From Streptomyces gossypii (GTDB lineage Bacteria > Actinomycetota > Actinomycetes > Streptomycetales > Streptomycetaceae): DNA of 64,000 bases. Position numbers and translations under genes: made by a program. The notes under the pieces are model-generated. The model saw only the letters and a list, made by a program, of their open reading frames with translations, was not told the origin of the DNA and ran no database searches. The stretch spans positions 112,001 through 176,000 of the forward strand of contig NZ_JAJAGO010000015.1 of assembly GCF_025165795.1 (NCBI RefSeq), given 5' to 3'. Shown piece after piece: positions 49,101 to 58,332 of this stretch. How positions within the stretch are numbered: the first letter of the stretch is position 1; every line of letters starts with the position of its first letter.

Positions 49101-49135
49101 ACCACCACCAACACCCCGACACGAAAGGCCACCCC

Positions 49136-49654
49136 ATGGCTCACTCGGATATCGACCTGGCCAACCCGCCCCGGCGCCGCATCGGCGCCCTCGGCGTGAT
49201 CCGCGACCCTGACGGACGCGTGCTCCTGGTCGAGCGCGCCTACAAGCCGGGCTTCAACCTGCCCGGCGGCGGTGCGCACGCGGGCGAGACGATCGCCGCA
49301 GCCGTGAACCGTGAAGTCCGCGAAGAAACCGGCCTCAACATCGAGTTCACGCACGTCCTCGCGATCGACCACATGCCAGCCGAGGAAGACGGCACCTCCG
49401 CCGAGGGCTTCAACTTCGTCTGCGAGGGCGGCACCCTGACCGCCGAGGAAGCCGCCGCCGTCGCCATCCCGGCCGGCGCCGCACACGAACTGCGCTTCTG
49501 CGCATGGGCCACCGTCGAGCAGCTGCCCGCGTACCTGGAGCCGTACCAGCAGCGCCACTTGCTTGCCGCCCTCGACGCCATCGAACGGGGCAACGAACTC
49601 CCGCTGCTGATGAGGGGCATGCCCGCCGGACACGACCCGGCCCTGACCCCCTGA
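49136..49654 (+). CDS. NUDIX hydrolase, second copy
   Basis: 172 residues. NUDIX box begins PGGGAHAGETI and ends NREVREETGL, complete. Starts MAHSDIDLANPPRRRIGAL, parallel to MAHADVDPAEPPRRRVGAV at 22617. Substrate unknown. ATG follows GAAAGG. No precursor peptide or ATP-grasp gene follows this copy, so the module is not limited to peptide clusters. Confidence 0.9.
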   Translation: MAHSDIDLANPPRRRIGALGVIRDPDGRVLLVERAYKPGFNLPGGGAHAGETIAAAVNREVREETGLNIEFTHVLAIDHMPAEEDGTSAEGFNFVCEGGTLTAEEAAAVAIPAGAAHELRFCAWATVEQLPAYLEPYQQRHLLAALDAIERGNELPLLMRGMPAGHDPALTP

Positions 49655-49658
49655 GACC

Positions 49659-49695
49659 GGTTCCGGCCGTCCGCTCCCCCCGGACGGCCGGAACC
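49659..49695 (+). terminator. Terminator after the second NUDIX gene
   Basis: Perfect 15-base-pair stem, GGTTCCGGCCGTCCG (49659-49673) and CGGACGGCCGGAACC (49681-49695), loop of 7 bases. It lies 4 bases past the NUDIX stop. Confidence 0.8.
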
Positions 49696-49735
49696 ACCCC
49701 GCCCCAGCGGCGCGCCCCTCAGCAAAGGCACCCGA

Positions 49736-50173
49736 TCACGCGGAACGGGCGAGCTGTTCGCGCACCCATCCAGGTGCGGGGTTGACGTGCGGTCGGCCCG
49801 CCACGACGACAGTCGGCACGGTCTCATCACCCTCGTTGGCCGCCCTGACCGCTGCCGCTCCGTCCGGGTCGCGCCAGATGTCGACCCAGTGCAACCGGTG
49901 GGCGCTACGGCCCAAGCGGAAACGCAGTCGCAGACAGTACGGGCAGCCCGGCCGCCAGAAGACGATCGGCCGACCGTCGGCCTCGCTGCGGCGTTGTGCC
50001 TCCAGCGCACCGATTGACCTCGGGAAGATCAGAGGCGAGTTGACGCCCGCGAGCAGCACGAACGCCAGCAGGAGTGCTGCGGCTGTACCAGGGCTCCCCT
50101 GGGAGACCTGCGCAGCCGCGACGACCGTGCCGCAGAGCACCAGCACCATCGGCCAAATCCACGCGCGCCTCAT
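49736..50173 (-). CDS. Membrane-anchored mycoredoxin/glutaredoxin-like protein
   Basis: 145 residues. Two N-terminal transmembrane segments (about 5-25 and 30-49), then a thioredoxin fold: PIVFWRPGCPYCLRL with CPYC (77-80), a cis-Pro strand TVPTVVVAGRP and a final helix. CPYC is the glutaredoxin-type active site; in actinobacteria such proteins use mycothiol. The anchor suggests work at the inner membrane face. ATG 50173. A 9-base hairpin (CGAGGAGTC, loop GAAG) ends the upstream regulator gene and could modulate read-through. Confidence 0.85.
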   Translation of the reverse strand: MRRAWIWPMVLVLCGTVVAAAQVSQGSPGTAAALLLAFVLLAGVNSPLIFPRSIGALEAQRRSEADGRPIVFWRPGCPYCLRLRFRLGRSAHRLHWVDIWRDPDGAAAVRAANEGDETVPTVVVAGRPHVNPAPGWVREQLARSA

Positions 50174-50184
50174 GGTGACGCAGC

Positions 50185-51120
50185 CTACCGAGGAGTCGAA
50201 GGACTCCTCGAATCAGACCGCTCACCTGGGCGTTCGGCGGACTGGCCCGGGACCTGCGGCCTCGGTGGGAGAAGGCGGGCGAGCGCGGCGGCGCTCGGGC
50301 TTCCCGGTTCCGGGGTATAGATCACGACCCGCAGGTCGGTGCCGGGCAGGAGCAGGGTTTGGCAGTCCAGGTCGAGCTCGCCCAGCTCGGGGTGGCGCAG
50401 GTGCTTGCGCAGCGTCGGGATGGGCCGTACCTCGTGGTTGCGCCAGCCGGTAGCGAAGTCCGGGCTGTGTGCGGCGAACTCGTTGACCAGCTCGCCCAGT
50501 ACGCGTTCGGCCGGGTAGCGGGCGCTGGCTGCGCGGAGCTGGGCGGCGGACTGCCGGGCGAACTCGCCCTCCGCTCCGGCCGGTGCCGAGCAGAGGGTGC
50601 CGCCCAGCCGGATGGACAGCCGCACGGTGTTGCGCTCCTCGGCGGACAGCTGCCCGAAGTCGGTGATCAGCGCGGCTGCCGCGTCGTTCCAGGCCAGGAT
50701 GTCCTGTCGCTCGTCCGCCAGATAGGCGGGGATCGGCCCGAGCCGGTCCAGCAGCAGGCGGGCGTCGGCGGGCACCGGCGCCCGTTCGGCGTCTGTGCCG
50801 GGCGGGGCCTGTCCGGCGTCTGTGCCGGGCGGGGCCTGTCCGGCCAGCCGCGCCAGGTGTTCGCGCTCTGCGGCGGTGAGCCGCAGCGCCGTGCCCAGCG
50901 TGGCCAGTACCTGCGGGGACGGGTGCGGTGCGCGGGCCTGTTCCAGCCGTTCGTAGTAGCTGGTTGATACCCCGGCCAGTGCGGCGACCTCTTCGCGGCG
51001 CAGTCCGGGGGTGCGCCGGGCGCGTCTGCCTGGTGGGTGGACGGCCGTGGCCGGCATCTGGTCCGGGTGCAGTGCTTCGCGTCGGCGGCGCAGGAAGTCG
51101 GCCAGTTCGCCTCTGTTCAC
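50185..51120 (-). CDS. XRE-family regulator, MmyB type
   Basis: 311 residues. HTH near the N-terminus (about 5-75): RRRREALHPDQM, RTPGLRREEVAALAGVSTSYYERLEQAR. The sensor is MmyB-like (about 120-290): LGPIPAYLADERQDILAWNDAAAALI, PTLRKHLRHPELGELDLDCQTLLLPGTDLRVVIYTPEPGS. A direct duplication GQAPPGTDA GQAPPGTDA sits in the linker. GTG start at 51120. Divergent from the NTF2-like and NmrA-like genes; likely controls them. Confidence 0.9.
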   Translation of the reverse strand: MNRGELADFLRRRREALHPDQMPATAVHPPGRRARRTPGLRREEVAALAGVSTSYYERLEQARAPHPSPQVLATLGTALRLTAAEREHLARLAGQAPPGTDAGQAPPGTDAERAPVPADARLLLDRLGPIPAYLADERQDILAWNDAAAALITDFGQLSAEERNTVRLSIRLGGTLCSAPAGAEGEFARQSAAQLRAASARYPAERVLGELVNEFAAHSPDFATGWRNHEVRPIPTLRKHLRHPELGELDLDCQTLLLPGTDLRVVIYTPEPGSPSAAALARLLPPRPQVPGQSAERPGERSDSRSPSTPR

Positions 51121-51250
51121 CTGGTCAGGTTGGCACAGTGGCGCACGGCTTTGCCACGGACTGGTGGTCCGGGGCTCACCTGTCTGTTCCTCGGCTTCGG
51201 GCCTGCGTCCAGTCTGGGCCGGTCACACTCTGCTGAACACTGGAGGTACC

Positions 51251-51694
51251 GTGCCGAGCACTCCCGAGGAGACGTTCCGCCGGCTGCTGGATCTGCTGCT
51301 GGCCAAGGACATGGACGCCGTCGCCGACTTGTGGGCGGAGCACGGCACCGCCGAGTTCCCGTTCGCCACGGAGGATTCGCCGCGGCGGCTGGCCGGGCGG
51401 GAGGCGGTCCGTGGCTACCTGGCCGGCTACCCGGAACTGATGGACGTGCGAGCGATACCAGCGGTCACCGTGCGGCACACAGAGGAGCCGGACACCCTCG
51501 TGGTGGAGTTCACCGCGCACGGCCGCACGGTCCGCACCGGTGAGCCGTACCAGCTGGACTACATCACGGTGGTCACCGTCCGGGACGGTCTGATCGTCCA
51601 CTACCGGGACTACTGGAATCCGCTGGCGGCAGCTTCGGCGGCAGGGACGCTGCCCGAGCTGCTCGGCACGCTGCGTTCGGGGGCCATCCGATGA
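51251..51694 (+). CDS. SnoaL/NTF2-like protein
   Basis: 147 residues. EETFRRLLDLLLAKDMDAVADLWAEHGTAEFPFA, REAVRGYLAGYPELM, then LDYITVVTVRDGLIVHYRDYWNPL. GTG 51251 after TGGAGGTACC. Stop overlaps the next gene's ATG (ATGA). Small-molecule isomerase or cyclase-like fold; substrate unknown. Divergent from an MmyB regulator. Confidence 0.85.
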   Translation: MPSTPEETFRRLLDLLLAKDMDAVADLWAEHGTAEFPFATEDSPRRLAGREAVRGYLAGYPELMDVRAIPAVTVRHTEEPDTLVVEFTAHGRTVRTGEPYQLDYITVVTVRDGLIVHYRDYWNPLAAASAAGTLPELLGTLRSGAIR

Positions 51695-52566
51695 CCGGCG
51701 TGCTGGTCCTCGGCGGCACCGGGAAGACCGGGAGCGCGCTGGCAGAACTGCTGCGCGGCGACGGTGTGCCGGTCCGGATCGCCAGCCGCAACCCGCCTGC
51801 CACTGTTCCTGACGCGGTCCGGTTCGACTGGGACGACCCGGCTACCCATCCGGCCGCGCTGCGCGGGATGGACAGGGTCTACCTCGTGCCTCCGACGGAC
51901 ACCGTGGATCCGATGCCGCTGGTCGGGCCGTTCCTGGCCGAGGCGGAACGGCTCGGCGTGCGCCGGGTGGTGCTGCTCGGCTCCGCCATCGTGCTGCCGA
52001 ACGCTCCCAGCGCGCTGCGGCTGGCCGCGCGGGTGCGGGCCCGGCCCGGATGGGTCGTGCTGCGCGCGTCGGGGTTCATGCAGAACTTCCTTCGCCCGCA
52101 CCCGCTGGGCGAGCAGATCCGGCGGCACGGCGAGATCCGCACCGCCGCCGGTGACGGACGACTGGGCTGGATCGACACGCGGGACATCGCGGCCACCGCC
52201 GCCGCCCTGCTGACCGACCCGGGCACCGGCCCCGGCACCGGCCCCGGCACCGAGCCCGGCGACCAGCGCGACTACCTGCTCACCGGACCGAAGGCATTGA
52301 GCTACCAGGACGCGGCGGCGCTCATCACCGCCCGCACCGGACGGTCGGTCCGGGTGGTCCACATCGGGGCCGACGAGCAGGCGGCCAACCACCGGGCCGC
52401 AGGCATGCCCGCCGAGTTCGCCGCCGCCCTCGCCGCCGTGGAAGACGGCATCAGGGCTGGCCGGGAAGACCAGGTCAGCACCGCGGTGCTGGACCTGACC
52501 GGCCGCCCGCCCCGCCCCTTCGCCGAGTTCGTCCGGGACCACGCAGCCCGCTGGGGCGGACGTTGA
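51691..52566 (+). CDS. NmrA/NAD(P)-binding oxidoreductase-like protein
   Basis: 291 residues. Rossmann fold: VLVLGGTGKTGSALAELL at the N-terminus (G-GxxGxG variant), RIASRNPPATVPDAVRFDW. Other features: VYLVPPTDTVDPMPLVGPFLAEAERLGVRRVVLLGS, GWVVLRASGFMQNFL. A GTGPGTGPGTEPG insertion near 175-187 looks like simple-repeat growth. It belongs to the atypical SDR/NmrA group that uses NAD(P)H, possibly a quinone reductase. Coupled to the NTF2-like gene. Confidence 0.85.
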   Translation: MTGVLVLGGTGKTGSALAELLRGDGVPVRIASRNPPATVPDAVRFDWDDPATHPAALRGMDRVYLVPPTDTVDPMPLVGPFLAEAERLGVRRVVLLGSAIVLPNAPSALRLAARVRARPGWVVLRASGFMQNFLRPHPLGEQIRRHGEIRTAAGDGRLGWIDTRDIAATAAALLTDPGTGPGTGPGTEPGDQRDYLLTGPKALSYQDAAALITARTGRSVRVVHIGADEQAANHRAAGMPAEFAAALAAVEDGIRAGREDQVSTAVLDLTGRPPRPFAEFVRDHAARWGGR

Positions 52567-52664
52567 GTTGCACGAGTGCTGGGCTTTTCGCGTGTCCGAA
52601 GAGGGCGAACCGGGCCTCCAACCGGGCTTCGTAGCGGCCTTGGACGGGGCCGCTCACCTGGTCG

Positions 52665-53597
52665 TCAGCTGGCCGCCGTGCGGAAGTGGTCGATGATGCG
52701 GGCGTAGCTGTCCAGGCCGTGCCCCTTGGCGAGGGCGTCCGCGATGAGGTCCCGGGTGTACTCGGGCAGCCGGGTGTCGACGCCGCGGGCCCGGCTCTCG
52801 TGCACCAGGTGTTCGACCGGGGCGAGTTGGGTGGCGAGGCTGGCGTCCGTCGCCACGAACTCGCCCGCGTCGATCTGCTGGGCGTACAGGCCCATGAACG
52901 AGCTCACCCCGGTCAGCCAGTCGGTGGCCAGCGGCAGGAACTCGGTCGCGGTGGTGCCCTCGGTCTCCACCAGGGCCAGGGCGTGCAGGAAGCTGTTGAA
53001 GGTCCCCCACATGAGGCCGAGCAGCGCCACGTCGTACAGCGACGCGGTGCCCGTGTCCTCGCCCAGGTGGGTGGGGCGGCCGCCGAGCAGCCGCAGCACG
53101 GGCTCGTGGGTACGGAAGAGCTTCTCGTCCCCACCGTAGAAGATCACCGTCTCCGGGGCGCCGATGCCCGGCGGGGTCATCATGATCGCGCCGTCCAGGT
53201 AGCCCGCGCCGTGCCCGGCCGCCCACTCCGCCATGACGCGGGCCTCCTCGGAGGAGCCGGTGGTGAGGTTGACCAGGACGCGGCCCGCGAGGGCGTCGGC
53301 CACCGGGTCGAGCAGGTCCCGTACGGCCGTGTAGTCCCGTATGCAGACGATCACCAGCGGGCTGGCCGTGACCGCCGCCCGGATCCCGTCGGCCTCGGCG
53401 GCGCCCCGGACGGTGAGTGGCTCCGCCTTGCCCGGGGTGCGGTTCCACACCGTCGTACGGCGGCCGCCCGTCAGCATGGCGTCTGCCAGGGCCGCGCCCA
53501 TCAGACCGAGGCCCAGGACGGTCACCTCCGTCTCCGTGCCCGCACCGCCGGTGCCGTTCGTGCCATGGGTGCCATGGGTGTGCTCTGCGCTGTTCAT
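52665..53597 (-). CDS. Imine reductase-like NAD(P)-dependent oxidoreductase
   Basis: 310 residues. VTVLGLGLMGAALADAML with a WNRTPGKAEPL segment (NADPH-type Rossmann), then the interdomain helix ALLGLMWGTFNSFLHALALV and MMTPPGIGAPETVIFYGG, typical of imine reductases and beta-hydroxyacid dehydrogenase relatives. A Thr/His/Gly-rich N-terminal extension, HTHGTHGTNGTGG (about 6-18). Divergent from a GlxA-type regulator with 138 bases between, so probably regulated by it. Imine or related carbonyl substrate is inferred from the family. Confidence 0.88.
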   Translation of the reverse strand: MNSAEHTHGTHGTNGTGGAGTETEVTVLGLGLMGAALADAMLTGGRRTTVWNRTPGKAEPLTVRGAAEADGIRAAVTASPLVIVCIRDYTAVRDLLDPVADALAGRVLVNLTTGSSEEARVMAEWAAGHGAGYLDGAIMMTPPGIGAPETVIFYGGDEKLFRTHEPVLRLLGGRPTHLGEDTGTASLYDVALLGLMWGTFNSFLHALALVETEGTTATEFLPLATDWLTGVSSFMGLYAQQIDAGEFVATDASLATQLAPVEHLVHESRARGVDTRLPEYTRDLIADALAKGHGLDSYARIIDHFRTAAS

Positions 53598-53735
53598 CGG
53601 TGCGCTCTCCTCCGTGCCATGCGGTGTTTCCGCTGGTCAGGACCCACTTTCACACCGGAGCACCCGCTCCCGACACTGGCAGCAGCGACAGCGTCCACCA
53701 AATTCCTGCCACCCCCATGACTTACGCTCAGCTGC

Positions 53736-54806
53736 ATGAGCGCTGGTTCCGTGGCCCTGGCCGTCGTCAACGACTCGGCTCTCCCGCACTGGGATGTCTT
53801 CGAACTCGGCATCGCCTGCGCGGTGTTCGGGCTCGATCACTCCGATCTGGCCGACCCCTGGTACGAGTTGCGGCTGTGCGGGCTTAACCCCGGCGCCCCT
53901 CACGCGGCTCCCGGATTCGTGCTGAACGCCGAGTACGGTCTCAACGAACTGGCCCGCGCCGACACCGTGATGGTCCCGGCGGTGCCGGAGGAGTGCGTCG
54001 ACGGCAGCCGGGAGCTGCCAGAGGAGCTGCTGCGCGCGCTGCGCCGGGCCGCCGACGCGGGCTGCCGCATGGTCTCGCTGTGCAACGGCTCCTTCGCGCT
54101 GGCCGCCGCCGGAATCCTGGACGGCCGCCGCGCCACCGCGCACTGGGCGCACACCGAGACCCTGGCCCGCCGTTTCCCGAAGGTGGAGGTGGACGACACG
54201 GTGCTCTACATCGACGACGGTGACGTGCTCACCAGCGCGGGCCTCAGCGGCGGGCTGGACCTGTGCCTGCATCTGGTGCGCCGCGACCTGGGCGCGCGGG
54301 TCGCCAACCAGCTGGCCCGGCTGCTGGTGGTGCCCGCGCACCGGCCGGGCGGGCAGGCGCAGTTCGTGGAACGGGCCGTCGTCCCCGCCGACGACGACAG
54401 CCTGGCTCCGGTGCTGCACTGGGCGTCCTCCCAGCTGGACCGGCCGCTGACCGTCGACGAGCTGGCCACGCGGGCCGGGCTGAGCGTACGCACCTTCCAC
54501 CGCAGGCTGCGGGCCGCCACCGGCATCACGCCCATGCAGTGGCTGCTCGGACAACGCCTGTCCCGTGCGCAGGAGTTGCTGGAGTCGGGGGACCTGCCGA
54601 TCGAGAAGGTCAGCGAGCTCAGCGGCCTCGGCACGGCGAACAACCTGCGCCGCCACTTCGCCCGCCACCTGGGGGTCTCCCCGACCGACTACCGCCGCGC
54701 CTTCCCCGCCGGCGGAGGCGGCGGGGAAGGCGGCGCGAACACCGGTCGGGCGGGGCGGACCAGCCCGGCGGCCCGCGGACTGCTCACGCCCCCGGGATCG
54801 TCGTGA
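53736..54806 (+). CDS. GlxA-family (DJ-1/AraC) transcriptional regulator
   Basis: 356 residues. N-terminal DJ-1/PfpI-like domain (about 1-185) with the elbow MVSLCNGSFALAAAGIL. C-terminal AraC HTH (about 225-325): TVDELATRAGLSVRTFHRRLRAATGITPMQWLLGQRLSRAQELL and IEKVSELSGLGTANNLRRHF. The last 23 bases overlap the 3' end of mfd on the other strand. Divergent from the imine reductase-like gene. Likely activator of that gene; signal unknown. Confidence 0.93.
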   Translation: MSAGSVALAVVNDSALPHWDVFELGIACAVFGLDHSDLADPWYELRLCGLNPGAPHAAPGFVLNAEYGLNELARADTVMVPAVPEECVDGSRELPEELLRALRRAADAGCRMVSLCNGSFALAAAGILDGRRATAHWAHTETLARRFPKVEVDDTVLYIDDGDVLTSAGLSGGLDLCLHLVRRDLGARVANQLARLLVVPAHRPGGQAQFVERAVVPADDDSLAPVLHWASSQLDRPLTVDELATRAGLSVRTFHRRLRAATGITPMQWLLGQRLSRAQELLESGDLPIEKVSELSGLGTANNLRRHFARHLGVSPTDYRRAFPAGGGGGEGGANTGRAGRTSPAARGLLTPPGSS

Positions 54807-57800
54807 GGAACTCGCCGACCCATGCCAGCAGGTCGCGGCCCACCACCGGCTTGCCGCCGATCGTCGACGGCTTCGGGCGCGGCACCAGCACCTGGCCCGC
54901 CGACCGACGGAGCACCGAGCGGGGATAGAGCCGTTGGAGGCGCAGCTCCTGCGACTCGCGCAGCTCGACCGGGCTGAAGCGGACGTTGTTGCCCTGGAGC
55001 GTGATGTCCGCGATGCCGCAGGAGCGTGCCAGCATCCGCAGGGCGGCGACCAGGAGCAGGTTCTCCACCGGCTCCGGCAGCGGCCCGTAGCGGTCGGTCA
55101 GCTCCTCGCGTACGGCGGCGATGTCCTGCTCGGAGTTGGCAGAGGCGATCGAGCGGTACGCCTGGAGGCGGAGCCGCTCGCCCGGCGCGTAGTCGTGCGG
55201 CACATGCGCGTCGACCGGCAGTTCGATCTTGACTTCGAGCGGGGGCTCCTCCGGTGCGCCGCCCTCCTCCAGCTCGGCGCGGTAGTCGGCGACCGCCTCG
55301 CCGACCATCCGTACGTACAGGTCGAAGCCGACGCCCGCGATGTGCCCGGACTGCTCGCCGCCGAGCAGGTTGCCCGCGCCCCGGATCTCCAGGTCCTTCA
55401 TGGCGACATACATGCCGGCGCCCATCTCGGTGTGCTGGGCGATGGTGGCCAGCCGCTCGTGCGCGGTCTCGGTAAGCGGCTTCTCCGGCGGGTAGAGGAA
55501 GTAGGCGTAGCCGCGGTCGCGACCGCGGCCGACCCGGCCGCGCAGCTGGTGCAGCTGGGAGAGGCCGAAATTGTCGCCGCGCTCGACGATCAGGGTGTTG
55601 GCGTTGGAGATGTCGATGCCGTTCTCCACGATCGTGGTGGAGACCAGCACGTCGAAGCGCTTCTCCCAGAAGTCGACGACCACCTGCTCCAGCGCCGACT
55701 CCGACATCTGGCCGTGCGCCGTCGCGATCCGCGCCTCCGGCACGATCTGGCGCAGTCGCGCCGTCGCCCGGTCGATGGACTCGACGCGGTTGTGGATGTA
55801 GAAGACCTGGCCCTCCCGCAGCAGCTCGCGGCGGATCGCGGCACCGATCTGCCGCTCCTCGTAAGGGCCGACGAAGGTCAGCACCGGGTGCCGCTCCTCC
55901 GGCGGTGTGGTGATCGTGGACATCTCGCGGATGCCGGTGACCGCCATCTCCAAGGTCCGCGGGATGGGCGTCGCCGACATCGTCAGCACGTCGACGTTGG
56001 CGCGCAGCTTCTTCAGCTGCTCCTTGTGCTCGACACCGAAGCGCTGCTCCTCATCGACGACGACAAGGCCCAGCTCCTTGAACTTCGTGTCGGCGGAGAA
56101 GAGGCGGTGGGTGCCGATGACGACGTCGACCGAGCCGTCCCGCAGCCCCTCGATCACCGCCTTCGACTCGGTGTCCGACTGGAAGCGGGAGAGCGCCCGC
56201 ACCCGGACGGGGAACTGGCCGTACCGCTCGGTGAAGGTGCCGAAGTGCTGCTGCACCAGCAGCGTGGTGGGTACCAGCACGGCGACCTGCTTGCCTTCCT
56301 GGACCGCCTTGAACGCGGCCCGCACCGCGATCTCCGTCTTGCCGTAGCCCACGTCGCCGCAGATCAGCCTGTCCATCGGGACGGACTTCTCCATGTCCTC
56401 CTTGACCTCGCTGATCGTGGTCAGCTGGTCGGGAGTCTCGGCGTACGGGAAGGCGTCCTCCAGCTCGCGCTGCCAGGGTGTGTCCGGCTCGAAGGCGTGC
56501 CCGGGGGCGGCCATCCGGGCCGAGTAGAGCTTGATCAGATCGGCGGCGATCTCCTTGACGGCCCTCTTGGCGCGCGCCTTGGTCTTCGTCCAGTCCGCGC
56601 CGCCCAGGCGGTGCAGGGAGGGCTGCTCGCCGCCGACGTACTTGGTGATCTGCTCCAGCTGGTCGGTCGGCACGAACAGGCGGTCGCCGGGCTGGCCGCG
56701 CTTCGCCGGGGCGTACTCCACCAGCAGGTACTCGCGGGTGGCGCCCTGGACGGTGCGCTGCACCATCTCGACGTACCTGCCGACGCCGTGCTGCTCGTGC
56801 ACGATGTAGTCGCCGGACTGGAGGGTGAGCGGGTCGATCGTCTTGCGCCGCCGGGCCGGCATCCGGCCCAGCTCCTTGCTGGCGGACTTCTGCCCGGTCA
56901 GGTCGGTCTCCGTGAGCACGGCGAGCTTCAGCGCCGCGTCGATGAAGCCGTTGTCCAGCGAGCCGCGCGCCACCTGGACCACGGCGGGCACGATCTCGCC
57001 GAGGTCGGTGTCCAGCCGGGCGGCGATGCCCTCGCCGCCGAGCACCTCGACCGTACGGGCACCGGTGCCGTGGCCCTCGGTGACATAGACGCAGCGCCAG
57101 CCGTCGGACAGCCAGCCCTTCGTGTCGGCGAGGGCGCGGGCGGTGTCGCCCCGGTAGGACTCGGGGGCGCGCATGCCCAGCTGCAGCGCGTCCTCCTCTC
57201 CGTCCGCCGTCACGCCGGCGGCGAAGGGGCTGACCGACCACCACAGCATGCCCCGCTCACGGGCGTGCTCCCGGACGTCGGCGATGCCCCAGAGCGAGGC
57301 GGCGCCGACATCGATCGGCGCCTTCCCGCCGCCCGCGCTCGCCGCCCACGACGCCTCCAGGAACTCCTGGCTGGTGGCGACCAGGTCGGCGGCGCGGGTC
57401 CGCACCCGCTCCGGGTCGCAGAGCACCGCCATCGACCGGGCCGGGAGCACGTCGAGCAGCAGCTCCATGTCGTCCACCAGGACGGGGGCCAGCGACTCCA
57501 TGCCCTCGACGGCGATGCCCTCGGCGATCTTGCCCAGCAGCTCGCCCAGCTCGGGGTGTGCCTCGGCGAGCGCGGCGGCCCGCGCCCGCACACTCTCCGT
57601 CAGCAGCAGCTCGCGGCACGGCGGCGCCCACAGGCCGTGCTCGGCGATCTCCAGGGACCGCTGGTCGGCCACCTTGAAGTAGCGGATCTCCTCGACCTCG
57701 TCGCCCCAGAACTCCACCCGCAGGGGATGCTCCTCGGTCGGCGGGAACACGTCGAGGATGCCGCCGCGCACCGCGAAATCGCCACGCTTCTCCACCAGCT

Positions 57801-58332
57801 CGACCCGTGCGTACGCGGCGGCGGCCAGGCCGTCGACGATCTCCTCCAGATCGGCGGTACCGCCCTGGCGCAGCTCCACCGGCACCAGGTCTCCCAGCCC
57901 CTTCACCTGCGGCTGGAGCACGGACCGGATGGGCGCGACGACGACGCTCACCGGACCCGTCTGCGAGTCCCCCGCATCCGGGTGCGCCAGGCGGCGCAGC
58001 ACGGCGAGACGGCGGCCCACGGTGTCGCTGCGCGGGGAGAGCCGCTCATGCGGCAGCGTCTCCCAGGAGGGGTACTCCGCCACCGCGTTCTCCTCGCCCG
58101 GCGGCATCAGCGTGCGCAGCGCGGCGGCCAGGTCCTCGGCCTCCCGGCCGGTCGCCGTCACGGCGAGCACCGGGCGGGACGCGCTCCGGGCCAGTGCGGC
58201 GATCGCGAAGGGCCGCGCGGCGGGCGGGCCGACCAGGTCGACATGGGGGCGGTGGCCGTCGGCGGCGGCCTTGACGGCCTCGTCGAGGGCCGGGTCGCGT
58301 ACGACGGCGTCGAGCAGACCGTGCAGGCTCAT
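54784..58332 (-). CDS. mfd: Transcription-repair coupling factor Mfd
   Basis: 1182 residues, a normal size. Frees stalled RNA polymerase and brings in UvrA. Parts: UvrB-like N-terminal region with TATGREAEDLAAALRTLM and YPSWETLPHERLSP, the RNA-polymerase interaction domain YIVHEQHGVGRYVEMVQ, the RecG-like ATPase with CGDVGYGKTEIAVRAAF (Walker A) and VVDEEQRFGVEHKE (DExQ), the TRG region and the conserved C-terminal domain. It is a good marker of the chromosomal core. Its end converges on the GlxA regulator by a 23-base overlap. Confidence 0.98.
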   Translation of the reverse strand: MSLHGLLDAVVRDPALDEAVKAAADGHRPHVDLVGPPAARPFAIAALARSASRPVLAVTATGREAEDLAAALRTLMPPGEENAVAEYPSWETLPHERLSPRSDTVGRRLAVLRRLAHPDAGDSQTGPVSVVVAPIRSVLQPQVKGLGDLVPVELRQGGTADLEEIVDGLAAAAYARVELVEKRGDFAVRGGILDVFPPTEEHPLRVEFWGDEVEEIRYFKVADQRSLEIAEHGLWAPPCRELLLTESVRARAAALAEAHPELGELLGKIAEGIAVEGMESLAPVLVDDMELLLDVLPARSMAVLCDPERVRTRAADLVATSQEFLEASWAASAGGGKAPIDVGAASLWGIADVREHARERGMLWWSVSPFAAGVTADGEEDALQLGMRAPESYRGDTARALADTKGWLSDGWRCVYVTEGHGTGARTVEVLGGEGIAARLDTDLGEIVPAVVQVARGSLDNGFIDAALKLAVLTETDLTGQKSASKELGRMPARRRKTIDPLTLQSGDYIVHEQHGVGRYVEMVQRTVQGATREYLLVEYAPAKRGQPGDRLFVPTDQLEQITKYVGGEQPSLHRLGGADWTKTKARAKRAVKEIAADLIKLYSARMAAPGHAFEPDTPWQRELEDAFPYAETPDQLTTISEVKEDMEKSVPMDRLICGDVGYGKTEIAVRAAFKAVQEGKQVAVLVPTTLLVQQHFGTFTERYGQFPVRVRALSRFQSDTESKAVIEGLRDGSVDVVIGTHRLFSADTKFKELGLVVVDEEQRFGVEHKEQLKKLRANVDVLTMSATPIPRTLEMAVTGIREMSTITTPPEERHPVLTFVGPYEERQIGAAIRRELLREGQVFYIHNRVESIDRATARLRQIVPEARIATAHGQMSESALEQVVVDFWEKRFDVLVSTTIVENGIDISNANTLIVERGDNFGLSQLHQLRGRVGRGRDRGYAYFLYPPEKPLTETAHERLATIAQHTEMGAGMYVAMKDLEIRGAGNLLGGEQSGHIAGVGFDLYVRMVGEAVADYRAELEEGGAPEEPPLEVKIELPVDAHVPHDYAPGERLRLQAYRSIASANSEQDIAAVREELTDRYGPLPEPVENLLLVAALRMLARSCGIADITLQGNNVRFSPVELRESQELRLQRLYPRSVLRRSAGQVLVPRPKPSTIGGKPVVGRDLLAWVGEFLTTIPGA

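Noticed and set aside
48559..49654. A second peptide-modification cluster
   Set aside because: The zinc-knuckle/NUDIX module is present, but no precursor, ATP-grasp or PIMT-like gene follows it.
19900..54700. An integrated mobile element or prophage spanning the accessory region
   Set aside because: No integrase, excisionase, transposase, phage structural gene or att-like repeat was found; the accessory content looks like accumulated small insertions.
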